A DNA stretch of 64,000 bases from assembly GCF_032911445.1 (NCBI RefSeq), contig NZ_JAWJEJ010000001.1:1-64000 (forward strand), given 5' to 3'. Position numbers and translations under genes: made by a program. Position 1 is the first letter of the stretch. Each line of letters opens with the position of its first letter. Shown piece by piece: positions 53,557 through 62,138 of the stretch. This DNA comes from Sphingomonas sp. HF-S4. Lineage in GTDB: Bacteria > Pseudomonadota > Alphaproteobacteria > Sphingomonadales > Sphingomonadaceae. The notes under the pieces are model-generated. The model was not told the origin of the DNA and ran no database searches. It saw nothing but the letters and a program-made list of their open reading frames with translations.

Positions 53557-54130
53557 GTCCGACGTCCCGTTGGGGTTCGCTGACCGCGGGCGCCGGCGCG
53601 GCGTCGGCATCCTGCTCGATCGTAAGCATCCGCATGCGGAAGAGCAGCGACGGATGATAGGCCAGCCGCAGCGACGCCCACAGGTCGTTCTGCTGCGTCA
53701 CCGGCAATGTCGACAATTCCACGACCAACCGCCCGATCCGCGGATCCAGATCGGGGAAGGCGCGGGCCTCGAACACCCGGTTGGACTGGAAGAAATGCAG
53801 CACGGCGAACAGCGCGGCGAGCCCCGCGTCATAGGCGCGATACCGCGCAACGAACAATATCATCAAGTTGAGCCGCAGCGCAGGCTGTACCGCTAGAGTC
53901 GAGCCGTCATTGAGCGTGCGTGCAAACGGATCGTCCGCGCGCATCACCATTTCCTGCTCCATGTTGACGAGCAGCATATTAACCGCGCCGACCTTCAAGG
54001 TGAGCGGGTCAAGCTTGTCGCCATCAGGAAAGACTATAGCCTCTCCAAGCCCCGCATCGACCGATCCCGAACAGCGCGCGATATGCTCGTTCAGTCGATC
54101 GCGGACAAAGAGCATGGCGCGATCGATCAT
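53534..54130 (-). CDS. eCIS tube terminator, DUF4255 (Afp16-like)
   Basis: A 198-residue DUF4255 (Pvc16 N-domain) protein. MIDRAMLFVRDRLNEHIARC is the typical helical start, followed by ALRLNLMILFVARYRAYDAG and FHFFQ-like FAVLHFFQSNRVFEA. The Afp16 family caps the tube and sheath and fixes particle length. It is the first gene of the minus-strand operon, so the operon promoter lies between it and the DUF4157 gene. Confidence 0.85.
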   Translation of the reverse strand: MIDRAMLFVRDRLNEHIARCSGSVDAGLGEAIVFPDGDKLDPLTLKVGAVNMLLVNMEQEMVMRADDPFARTLNDGSTLAVQPALRLNLMILFVARYRAYDAGLAALFAVLHFFQSNRVFEARAFPDLDPRIGRLVVELSTLPVTQQNDLWASLRLAYHPSLLFRMRMLTIEQDADAAPAPAVSEPQRDVGHAVPALA

Positions 54131-54490
54131 CGAACTGGACTCGTCTTATATGTAACTGAAATATGACGGCCACGTTCGAACACGCGCAATCCCCCCACGG
54201 AATCGACTCGAATCACGTTATCGGTGATTTCCGATCAATAGATAAGTAAACTATCGATTGGCGCGCGCGCAAGCGATTCTATCGCGCTCCGGGAAGTTCA
54301 TTTTGACTATTCTTCATAAGAACTTGAGCCGGTTCTATTCTTGGGCCGTGCGATATGATAGCCTGCGCCATCACGATCGGCCGCCGGGGGGATGACTTGC
54401 TGCGGAAGAACGCCGGGCCTCCGGTGATCGAGTTCGAAACGCGGTTCGGCGCCTGCAAGACATGCGCCGTGCGCCCGGCCGGGTGAGCGG
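54131..54490. promoter_or_regulatory. divergent control region of eCIS operon and cargo gene
   Basis: A 360-bp gap between the DUF4255 gene and the DUF4157 gene. The part 54140-54360 is much richer in A and T than the surrounding genes. It contains the perfect inverted repeat AATCAC (54211-54216) and GTGATT (54224-54229) with a 7-base spacer, a candidate regulator site. No sigma-70 promoter stands out on either strand. Confidence 0.5.
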
Positions 54491-57400
54491 GTGCGCGCGC
54501 GGGAATCCGAGAGAGACGCGGACCAGGGGCGTGCAGAGTCCCGGTCGAACCGCCGCGGTGCGGGCCGTGTCGGTGCGGCGCGAGGCGCGCCCGCGGCATC
54601 GCCTCCGCAGCGGCAGCCTGTCCCCCCCTTCGAACTGGGCGCTGTCGAGGACCCGGCCGAGCGCCACGCCGATGCACTCGCAGCACGGGCGCTTGGCGGC
54701 GGGACGGGCGGCGAGGGCGGCGCCAGCGCTCCGGCCGGGCCGCCCGTCCTTCGCCGCAAGGGGCCATGTGGTTGCGGCGGCTCGGGCTGTGCTGCGTGCG
54801 GCAAGGCATCCGGCTTGCAGAATTGGGGGCAGGCCAAGCAAGTCGGCACGCCCGACCGTTCGGCAGTCGCGGCGGCATTGGCAGGACCGGGCAGCATGCT
54901 CGATCCGACGATTCGCGCGCGGCTCGAATCGGGGTTTGCGCGCGACTTCGGCGATGTCCGGGTGCATGACGGCGCGCCGGCGTGGCGCGCCTCGGCGGTG
55001 CTCGGCGCGCGCGCCTGGACGCTCGGCAGCGACGTCGCCTTCGCGCAGGGCGCCTACCGGCCGAACACGCCCGAAGGCGACCGGCTGATCGCACACGAAC
55101 TGGCGCATGTGGTGCAGGCCGACGGGGCGGGAACGGTTCTGCGCCGCCAGACCGAGCCGGCGAACTGCCTGGCCGCGGCGCCCAACGACCTCAACCGTAG
55201 CCGCGGGCAGACCGTCAATCCGCCCCGCGATCTCGGCTTCGGCTATCCGGTGTCCTATATCATCTGGGAAACCTATCGCGAGAACGAGGCGGCCACGACC
55301 TGGCGCGACCGGGCGATCCGTTTATGGGTTCCCTGGCGCTTCGGCCGCCAGTCGAGTGCACAGCAGGCGGCGGTGGCAGCCTATTTGCGCGGCGAAATCG
55401 GCCGGCTGCAGGCCGCCTCGCCCCATGCCGGCTGCCACTATCCGATCATGCTCAGTGCCGCCATCTACGGCACCTGCATGCGGCTTTCGGGGGAGACCGC
55501 GCGCGCCCGGCCCGATGCCCCGACACCCCAGCCGTCGGAGGCTCCGGCGCCGCCTCCCGGCGCGACGGTGGCAACCGATCCGCCTGCCGCATCGGCGACG
55601 CCCGCGGTTGCGGCGGCATCGCCACAGCCCGACACATCGACGCCCGCGGCCGCACCGCGGCCGCCTGGCTTCTCTTCCGAGATCGCAGTGCCGCCGGGAC
55701 TGCCCGCGGGTGGGTACGCGCTGCCGCAGCTTCCCGCGACGATCTCGGGGCTCGAGATCCAGCCGATCGGCGGGACCGGCACGTTCGTGATGAACATCGA
55801 CTGGGCGAGCGCCGGGCCCGACCTGCTCAGCCAGGTCGCCGAGGCGCATCTGGGCGCCACCTATCAATGGGAGGTCTGGGACGTGACCGGCGCGCCGATG
55901 GTGGCAGACGCCGAGCGCGCGGTGCGCAGCCGGATGCGCCTGGCGCACGCGCCTGACGCGAGCGGGCGCATCGCCGCGCGGGGCGGCGGCGCCGCGCGTG
56001 ATCTCGAGCGTGCGAGCACGGATCTCGCCCGGCGACCGGCGGAGATCGAGGCCGACCAGCGCGCCGCGCTGGCCGAGGGACGCTATGCCGATGCCGTCGC
56101 CGATGAGCTGAACCGTGCGCTGCTCCCGCTCGAGGAGCTGACTCGCTATGGCCGCGAGTTGCTCGGAGGTGCCGCGGATCTTGCCGGCGACGATCGCGAC
56201 CGGCGTATCGACTGGCCGCGCGCCGGCGTGTTCGTGGTGCGTTGCATCGGGCGCGTGCGGCGCGACGCGGAGCATGCGCGCGCGCCTAGCGTCGCGACCA
56301 AGCTGGTCACCACGCGCTCGGCCGAGTCCGCCTCGCGCGCCGCGCTCGATCTCCCCGCCGAGCAGGCGCGCGAGGCGCGCGACATGGGCTATGTCCTGGC
56401 CTCGATGGGTGGCGATCCGGCCGAGATCGCGCGGCTGCGCGGCGCGGCCGAGCGTGCCGAGCGGCAGGCCGGGGGCACGCCGCTGGAGATCGTGGAGGGC
56501 GAGCTGGCCGATGCGCGCGCCGAGCTTGCCGAGGCCCGGCGCGCCTATGCGGTGCAACTTGCGCACGGTCTCCACCCCGAACGGGTGTCGAGCCTGGCCA
56601 CGCGAGTTTCCCAGCTCGAGGATCGCCGCACCTTGCTCCTGCGTCGCTCCGGCGAACTGGGCGCGGGCGGCGCCACGATATTCCGGGTCCGTGCCGCGCT
56701 GGTCAGCCGCGTGACCGGCGAGACCTATCAGCTCCTGTTGCAGCTGGCGGGCGGGCAGGTCGGCAGCGAATGGGTGTGTGTGCTCTCCGATGTCACCACG
56801 GCCGACGGCCATCGCTACGAGGGCCGGGCGCCCGTCGGCGCCGACCTCGCGACCGCGCAGAACGCGGCGCTCGATCGCGTGCTCGCCGCGCTCACCGATC
56901 GCAGCGAATATGGCGATGCCAGCCTGTCGATCGAAGTGCCCGGCGGCGGCTGGCTGGCGGCCGTCTCGCGCGAGCGCCGTCGCCGGACGCTGGCGGTGCG
57001 CGGCAGCCCTGGCGGATGGCAGGGCGCGCGGGCCCGTCTCGCCGAAGTGGCGACGGTGATGGCGCTGCTGGGGCTCGCGCTCGGCACCGGCGGCGTCGCG
57101 GTCGCGGGCGGGCTGATCGGTGCCGGGCTTGCCGCCGACAATATCGCGCGGCGCTGGCGCGAAGGGACGTTGCGGCCGGATGCGCAATTGGTCGGCGATC
57201 TGCTCGACGTGCTGGGCGCCGTGGCGATGGGCATGCGCGCGATCGGCGCGCTCAGCGTAGCCGATCGTGCCGGTGGCGGCGTCATCCTGCGTGCCGCGCG
57301 CACCGCCGGCGCCGCGATCGGCGCGGTGGGTGGCGCGATCGATACGGCCAGCGACGTCGCGGGCGTGATCATCGCCAATGGCGAGATGATGGGCACGCTG

Positions 57401-59203
57401 CTCCAGACCGCGGCGGCAGAGCGCAGCGGCGCAATGGCGCCGAGCGAGGCACGCCGGGCACGGCTGTCGGCGATCGCATCGGGGCTGCAGAGCAATGCGC
57501 TCACCATCGCAGGACATCTCGGCGCGCGCCGTGTCGTGGAGGGGCTCGAGGGCGGTCCCGCCGCGCGCAGGGGCGGTCCCGTCGATGCCCCGCCGCCGCG
57601 CGAAGGCGCGACGTTGCACGATGCGCCGCCGCCTGCCGCTCCGACGCGGACGATGGCGGGTGCGCTGGGGCGCGGCGGAGGCGGCAGCGGGGGCATGCCG
57701 CCGGTGCGCACGCCTGCCAATCACGCCGCGCACACTGCCTGGATCGACGCGACGCTCGCCGGCGGCATGGGGGTGCGTCCGCCGCCGGTGCCGCGACCGC
57801 ATGCCGCGCCGGTGCGGCCGGGCGAGGTCCATTATCGTATCGCCACGATGGCCGAGGCGCTGCGGGTCTATGACGATTTCCGTGCTCGTGCGCCGGGGCG
57901 GGAGATCGGTATCTATCATCATGCGGAAACCGGCGAATATGCGGTGGTCGCCGGCAGGGAGGGATCGGTCTCCGCCCCGCTAGAGAGCCGTCGCCCCGGT
58001 GAGCGATGGGCGGATGCCGGCGAATGGGCCAACGTGCTGCACAATCATCCCAATCCCGAACAGGCGCTGACCTATCGAAACCCTGCCCCTGCCGATGTGC
58101 ACGGCACCTGGCAGGAAGCTGCCCGAGCCGGGCGCCCGATCACCGCCTTTATCGAGCACGACATGCCGGGCGGCGGGCGGCGCTATACGGTGCTGCGCGT
58201 GCATCCCGACGGGCGCGTCGTGGTCGGCTTTGTCGGGGAGGGCGGGCAGCCTTCGGTGCGCGGCTTCCCCAACCTCGCCGCCTATGCCGCCGATTGGGGC
58301 GGGCGGACCCGCTATGCCGAGCCCGGCACCAGCGGCTATGCCGACCTCATGCAAGGCGTCGAGGACTGGCTGCGCAATTCGCGGAGCCAGAGTGGTGCCC
58401 TGCCGCCTTCCGGCGACCGGACGATGGCGGGCGCCGGGCCCACGCCCCCGGCTGCTCCGCCGGCCGCCGCGCTGGCGACACCCGCTACCGCGACGCCCGG
58501 GCCCACAGCACCTGCCGCTCCCACGCCTGCCGCCTCTGCACCGGTAGTGCCGAGGATCGTCGATCCTGCCGGGCGGCTACGTAGCGGATTCGCGATTTCC
58601 GATTTCGACCGGGGCACCGCCGGCACCGGCGGGATCAGCAGTATCAGCTTCGAGCCCGATCCTGCCGGCCGCTTCGCCGTGCGCATCATCGGGGTGCTGC
58701 GCCAGGGCTTGTGGCGCCGCGGCGGCACGCCGCCGGCCGGGCGCACGCGCGCGCCGAACTACAACCGGTCGTCCTCGCTCGTCACGCATGCCGAGGCCGG
58801 GTTGCCGCTGGGGCAGTGGGAGAATCTGCATCTGGTCGGCCCCGGCTTCGGCGACGAGGCGGCCGCGGGCATGATGAAGGGGCCCCGCGAAGTGAACCAA
58901 TGGCACCAGAATCGTGGCGTGGAAGGCTGGATGCGCGACTTGTTTCGTGAAGTCGATCCGCTGGGTGGACGCGTCCGCTACGAAGCCATCGCGGTCGCCT
59001 GGGATCTCAACGACGGCGGCTGGCAGCCGGCGATGCAGACCGATTTCCTGCGCCGCGCCCAATATCGAGTCACCGTCGAGCTACCGAACCGTCCGGCGCG
59101 CTCGATCACCATCAACATCGAGGTGGAGCGGCCGCCCTCGACCCGCGCGCATATCAGCGTCGAGCCCGCAAGCGCGCTTAACCCGGCGCATCTGCTCGAG
59201 TGA
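54491..59203 (+). CDS. DUF4157 multidomain protein, likely eCIS cargo/effector
   Basis: A 1570-residue protein from a GTG start with a weak ribosome site. Residues 93-103 are a Cys/Gly cluster (CGCGGSGCAAC), and residues 135-210 are DUF4157, with DVRVHDG and the zinc-protease motif H202-E-L-A-H206 in GDRLIAHELAHVVQA. A Pro/Ala-rich linker spans about 338-393, a helical and beta middle follows, with a hydrophobic glycine-rich patch near 852-885. A JAB/JAMM-like segment with HNHPNP then PAPADVHG lies near 1184-1200, then a second Pro/Ala linker. The C-terminal domain of about 200 residues has NLHLVGPGFGDEAAAGMM and VNQWHQNRGVEGWMRDL. DUF4157 proteins are common eCIS companions. No immunity gene is adjacent. 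Confidence 0.8.
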   Translation: MRARESERDADQGRAESRSNRRGAGRVGAARGAPAASPPQRQPVPPFELGAVEDPAERHADALAARALGGGTGGEGGASAPAGPPVLRRKGPCGCGGSGCAACGKASGLQNWGQAKQVGTPDRSAVAAALAGPGSMLDPTIRARLESGFARDFGDVRVHDGAPAWRASAVLGARAWTLGSDVAFAQGAYRPNTPEGDRLIAHELAHVVQADGAGTVLRRQTEPANCLAAAPNDLNRSRGQTVNPPRDLGFGYPVSYIIWETYRENEAATTWRDRAIRLWVPWRFGRQSSAQQAAVAAYLRGEIGRLQAASPHAGCHYPIMLSAAIYGTCMRLSGETARARPDAPTPQPSEAPAPPPGATVATDPPAASATPAVAAASPQPDTSTPAAAPRPPGFSSEIAVPPGLPAGGYALPQLPATISGLEIQPIGGTGTFVMNIDWASAGPDLLSQVAEAHLGATYQWEVWDVTGAPMVADAERAVRSRMRLAHAPDASGRIAARGGGAARDLERASTDLARRPAEIEADQRAALAEGRYADAVADELNRALLPLEELTRYGRELLGGAADLAGDDRDRRIDWPRAGVFVVRCIGRVRRDAEHARAPSVATKLVTTRSAESASRAALDLPAEQAREARDMGYVLASMGGDPAEIARLRGAAERAERQAGGTPLEIVEGELADARAELAEARRAYAVQLAHGLHPERVSSLATRVSQLEDRRTLLLRRSGELGAGGATIFRVRAALVSRVTGETYQLLLQLAGGQVGSEWVCVLSDVTTADGHRYEGRAPVGADLATAQNAALDRVLAALTDRSEYGDASLSIEVPGGGWLAAVSRERRRRTLAVRGSPGGWQGARARLAEVATVMALLGLALGTGGVAVAGGLIGAGLAADNIARRWREGTLRPDAQLVGDLLDVLGAVAMGMRAIGALSVADRAGGGVILRAARTAGAAIGAVGGAIDTASDVAGVIIANGEMMGTLLQTAAAERSGAMAPSEARRARLSAIASGLQSNALTIAGHLGARRVVEGLEGGPAARRGGPVDAPPPREGATLHDAPPPAAPTRTMAGALGRGGGGSGGMPPVRTPANHAAHTAWIDATLAGGMGVRPPPVPRPHAAPVRPGEVHYRIATMAEALRVYDDFRARAPGREIGIYHHAETGEYAVVAGREGSVSAPLESRRPGERWADAGEWANVLHNHPNPEQALTYRNPAPADVHGTWQEAARAGRPITAFIEHDMPGGGRRYTVLRVHPDGRVVVGFVGEGGQPSVRGFPNLAAYAADWGGRTRYAEPGTSGYADLMQGVEDWLRNSRSQSGALPPSGDRTMAGAGPTPPAAPPAAALATPATATPGPTAPAAPTPAASAPVVPRIVDPAGRLRSGFAISDFDRGTAGTGGISSISFEPDPAGRFAVRIIGVLRQGLWRRGGTPPAGRTRAPNYNRSSSLVTHAEAGLPLGQWENLHLVGPGFGDEAAAGMMKGPREVNQWHQNRGVEGWMRDLFREVDPLGGRVRYEAIAVAWDLNDGGWQPAMQTDFLRRAQYRVTVELPNRPARSITINIEVERPPSTRAHISVEPASALNPAHLLE

Positions 59204-59261
59204 CCGACGCCGAGCATATCCTTCGAGGCAAGGCCGAGCCTTGCACGATAGCCGGGGATAT

Positions 59262-60224
59262 CTAGAACCATGCCCGGATGCCGGCGACGAGGCTGGCGCC
59301 GCCGGTGGGTTCGCCGCGCGCGCGGACGAAGTCGGCGGTGCGGCCGAGTTTTCGATCCCAGGAGATGCCGAGATAGGGCGCGAATTCACGGGTCCGTTCG
59401 TACCGCAGGCGCAGGCCGAGCTCGATTTCCGACAGGCCTGCGCCGATGCCGTCCTCGGGCACGTCCTGTGCCGCGAGATTGGCTTCCACTCGGGGCTGGA
59501 GGACGAGATCCTGGGTGATGCGCTGGTCATAGGCGGCCTCGGCGCGGGCGAGCAGGTCGCCGCGAGTCGATAGGAACAGCGTGCCTTCGCGCCGCAGCCA
59601 ATAGGGCGCCATGCCTTCGATGCCGAGCGCGGCGTAGGTTGCACGGCTGCCCGGGCCCAGATCCTGGCGGATGCCGGCTTCGAGGTTCCACCACGGATCG
59701 AGCGCGCGGCCGTAGAGCGCCTGGACCTCGGCATGGTCGACGCCTTCGCGTAGCGCGCCGCCGCCTTCGGTCTTGACCACCAGCCGGTCGATGTCGCCGC
59801 CTAGCCAGGCCTCGGCTTCCCAGCGATAGCCGTCGCGGCCGTCGCGGACCTGATATTCGGCAAGGTCGAAGAGCAGGCGGTGCCAACGGCCGCCGCCATG
59901 CTCGCTGCGCAGTTTGCGCTCGGCGCGGGCCATTGCGTCGGCGCCCCAGTAGCGGTCGGCGGCGCGGTCGCGTGCCGGGATGGGGGCGGGAGCGTTGCCC
60001 GGGGGCAGGTCGGTGCCTATCGGCGTGCCGGTGGCGGGCATGACGTGGCCTGCGTGCGGATCGTCCTGTGGAGCGGGTGCGGGCGCCATGTCGTGGCCTG
60101 CATGCGGGTCGGGCTGCGCGGGCGCCTGGGCGGGGGGCGTGCCGTGCATCGCGTGCCCCGAATGATCCTGCGCCGCAGCGGTGCCGGCTACGAGCAGCGG
60201 GGCGAGGGCGAGCAGCGCCTTCAT
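59262..60224 (-). CDS. copB: copper resistance protein CopB
   Basis: A 320-residue outer-membrane protein. A signal peptide (LLALAPLLVAGTAAAQ) is followed by a His/Met-rich copper-binding region (DHSGHAMHG, PHAGHDM, PHAGHVM). The C-terminal two thirds form a beta barrel with RYWGADAMARAERKLRSEHG, DRLVVKTEGGG and RLRYERTREFAPYLGISWDR, ending in WF. The start overlaps the copA stop by four bases (ATGA). It works with CopA in periplasmic copper tolerance. Confidence 0.92.
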   Translation of the reverse strand: MKALLALAPLLVAGTAAAQDHSGHAMHGTPPAQAPAQPDPHAGHDMAPAPAPQDDPHAGHVMPATGTPIGTDLPPGNAPAPIPARDRAADRYWGADAMARAERKLRSEHGGGRWHRLLFDLAEYQVRDGRDGYRWEAEAWLGGDIDRLVVKTEGGGALREGVDHAEVQALYGRALDPWWNLEAGIRQDLGPGSRATYAALGIEGMAPYWLRREGTLFLSTRGDLLARAEAAYDQRITQDLVLQPRVEANLAAQDVPEDGIGAGLSEIELGLRLRYERTREFAPYLGISWDRKLGRTADFVRARGEPTGGASLVAGIRAWF

Positions 60225-61903
60225 GCCGCGTCTTGCAAGGGACGCACGCGGACGACCTGCATCATCCCGGCGTGCATATGATAGAGCATGTGGCAGTGGA
60301 ACGCCCAGTCCCCGGGCACCGCGGTGACGTCCCAGCTGACCTTGCCGCCCGGCAGCACGTTGACCGTGTGCTTGCGCGGGGAATGCGCGCCGTGGCCGGT
60401 GACCAGCTCGAAGAAATGGCCGTGCAGGTGGATCGGGTGCGCCATCATCGTGTCGTTGACGAGGGTGACGCGGAGGCGCTCGCCGGTAGTGAATGCGATC
60501 GGATCGCGGACCTCGCTGAGCTTCTCGCCGTCGAACGACCACATGTAGCGTTCCATGTTGCCGGTCAGGTGGATTTCGATCTGCCGCGAGGGCGCGCGGG
60601 TGTCGGGATTGGGTTCCAGCGCGACGAGGTCGCGATAGGTGAGGACGCGATGGCCGACATCCTGGAGCCCCTGGCCGGGGTCGCCGGTACGGTCGATCGG
60701 CATCGGCGCGATGCTCTGGACGCCGGGACCGAGCCGGACCTGCGGCGCATTGGCGCCGTCGCGCATCGCCATGTCGTGGGCCATGCCGCCATGGCCCGAC
60801 ATATCCATCCCCATGTCCCTCATCGTCGCGAGCGGGCGCCGGCGGAGCGGGGGCACCTCGGCGGCCATGCCGGGGCGGGGGGCGAGCGTGCCGCGTGCCA
60901 TGCCCGAGCGATCGACCGATTCAGCGACGATCGTGTAAGCACGGTCCTCGGCGGGCGTGACGATCACGTCATAGGTCTCGGCGACGGTGATTTGGAGTTC
61001 GTCGACGTCGATCGGGCGGACATTCTGGCCGTCGGCCTGGACGACGCGCAGCCGCAGGCCAGGAATGCGGAAGTTGAATATCGTCATCGCCGAGGCATTG
61101 ACGATGCGCAGCCGCACGCGCTCGCCGGGGCGGAAGAGGCCGGTCCAATTGTCGCGCGGGCCGTGGCCGTTGACGAGGTAGGTATAGGTGCTGCCGGTGA
61201 CGTCGGCGATGTCGGTGGGGTCCATCCGCATGCGGCCCCATTCGCGACGGTCCTTTGCGGACTGGTCCTGGTCGGCCATCTGTCCAGCCAACGTCTGCCG
61301 CTGGCGATTGAAGATGCCGGGCTGCTGCTTGAGCTTCTCGAAGATCCGGTGCGGGTGGAGCGGGCTGTGGTCGGAAAGGACGATCACATGCTCACGGTCG
61401 AAGCCCACCGGATCGGCGCCGGCGGGGTCGATGACGATCGGGCCGTAATGGCCCATCTGCTCCTGAAGCCCCGAATGGCTGTGATACCAATAGGTGCCCG
61501 ATTGGACGATCGGGAATTCATAGGTGAAGTGCGTGCGCGCAGGGATTCCGGGGAAGGAAACGCCCGGCACGCCATCCATCTGGAAGGGCAGGATCAGCCC
61601 GTGCCAGTGGATCGAGGTTTCCTCGTCCAGGTCGTTGATCACGTGGAGCCGTGCGCGCTGGCCCTCGCGCAGGCGGATCAGTGGGGCGGGAACGGTGCCG
61701 TTGACCGCAATGGCATGGCTGGTGCGACCGTCGACCGTCATCGCCTGGTGCGCGACACGCAGGGTGATGTCCTCGCCCGAAAGCGCAGCAAGACCGGGGG
61801 ACACGGTCTGCGCCCAGGCGGGCATCCAGCGGCCGAGCGCGGCCGTGCCGCCGGCGAATGCGGCACCGCGCAGCAAGCCGCGGCGATCGGTCATCCCAAA
61901 CAT
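60221..61903 (-). CDS. copA: multicopper oxidase CopA
   Basis: A 560-residue copper oxidase. A twin-arginine signal (DRRGLLRGAAFAGG) predicts folded export to the periplasm. The copper ligands are in IHWHGL, GTYWYHSHSG, HPIHLHGHFF and AFHCHMLYHMHAGMM, and a Met/His-rich insert (MRDMGMDMSGHGGMAHDMAM) is typical of CopA. It oxidises and binds copper. The start at 61903 is chosen over a frame opening at 62014 because that extension would overlap the promoter of the small RNA candidate and precede the Tat signal by 40 residues. Confidence 0.92.
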   Translation of the reverse strand: MFGMTDRRGLLRGAAFAGGTAALGRWMPAWAQTVSPGLAALSGEDITLRVAHQAMTVDGRTSHAIAVNGTVPAPLIRLREGQRARLHVINDLDEETSIHWHGLILPFQMDGVPGVSFPGIPARTHFTYEFPIVQSGTYWYHSHSGLQEQMGHYGPIVIDPAGADPVGFDREHVIVLSDHSPLHPHRIFEKLKQQPGIFNRQRQTLAGQMADQDQSAKDRREWGRMRMDPTDIADVTGSTYTYLVNGHGPRDNWTGLFRPGERVRLRIVNASAMTIFNFRIPGLRLRVVQADGQNVRPIDVDELQITVAETYDVIVTPAEDRAYTIVAESVDRSGMARGTLAPRPGMAAEVPPLRRRPLATMRDMGMDMSGHGGMAHDMAMRDGANAPQVRLGPGVQSIAPMPIDRTGDPGQGLQDVGHRVLTYRDLVALEPNPDTRAPSRQIEIHLTGNMERYMWSFDGEKLSEVRDPIAFTTGERLRVTLVNDTMMAHPIHLHGHFFELVTGHGAHSPRKHTVNVLPGGKVSWDVTAVPGDWAFHCHMLYHMHAGMMQVVRVRPLQDAA

Positions 61904-62027
61904 CGCCAGGTCTTTCGGGATGGCCCGGCCATTTGTCCAGAACGGCGCGAAAATTCGGCTGGGCGCCTGCGTCGCACACTTCCCCGCAAGCCCTTGAACT
62001 AACGGCCCGCTCAACTATATCTACTCC

Positions 62028-62133
62028 TGTACGGCTCGTGTCCCCCCTTTCACGCGCCGTGCGACACGCCCTCGGGCGTGTCTCCTCCCTGAACCTTGGC
62101 CACCTCGTGCTTCGTGCACGGGGTGGTTTTTTA
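62028..62133 (+). ncRNA. candidate small RNA with anti-Shine-Dalgarno loop
   Basis: A sigma-70-like promoter (TTGAAC 61994-61999, 16-bp spacer, TATATC 62016-62021) points rightward. A transcript from about 62028 would hold a C-run (CCCCCC near 62042), a hairpin GACACGCC/GGCGTGTC (62063-62082), a single-stranded CTCCTCCC (62082-62089) and an intrinsic terminator (stem 62100-62110 with 62116-62126, then six T). CTCCTCCC complements Shine-Dalgarno sequences and is a known motif of alphaproteobacterial trans-acting small RNAs. No reading frame explains the segment. Existence of the transcript is inferred. Confidence 0.55.
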
Positions 62134-62138
62134 TGTGC

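Noticed and set aside
33346..54130. Prophage or type VI secretion system
   Set aside because: No capsid, terminase, portal, integrase or lysis genes, and no TssJLM membrane complex or ClpV-type ATPase; the order and the DUF4255, DUF5908 and AAA+ genes fit an eCIS.
61903..62014. Longer CopA N-terminus starting at 62014
   Set aside because: The twin-arginine motif would be 40 residues inside and the extension overlaps a strong divergent promoter; the start at 61903 places the Tat signal correctly.
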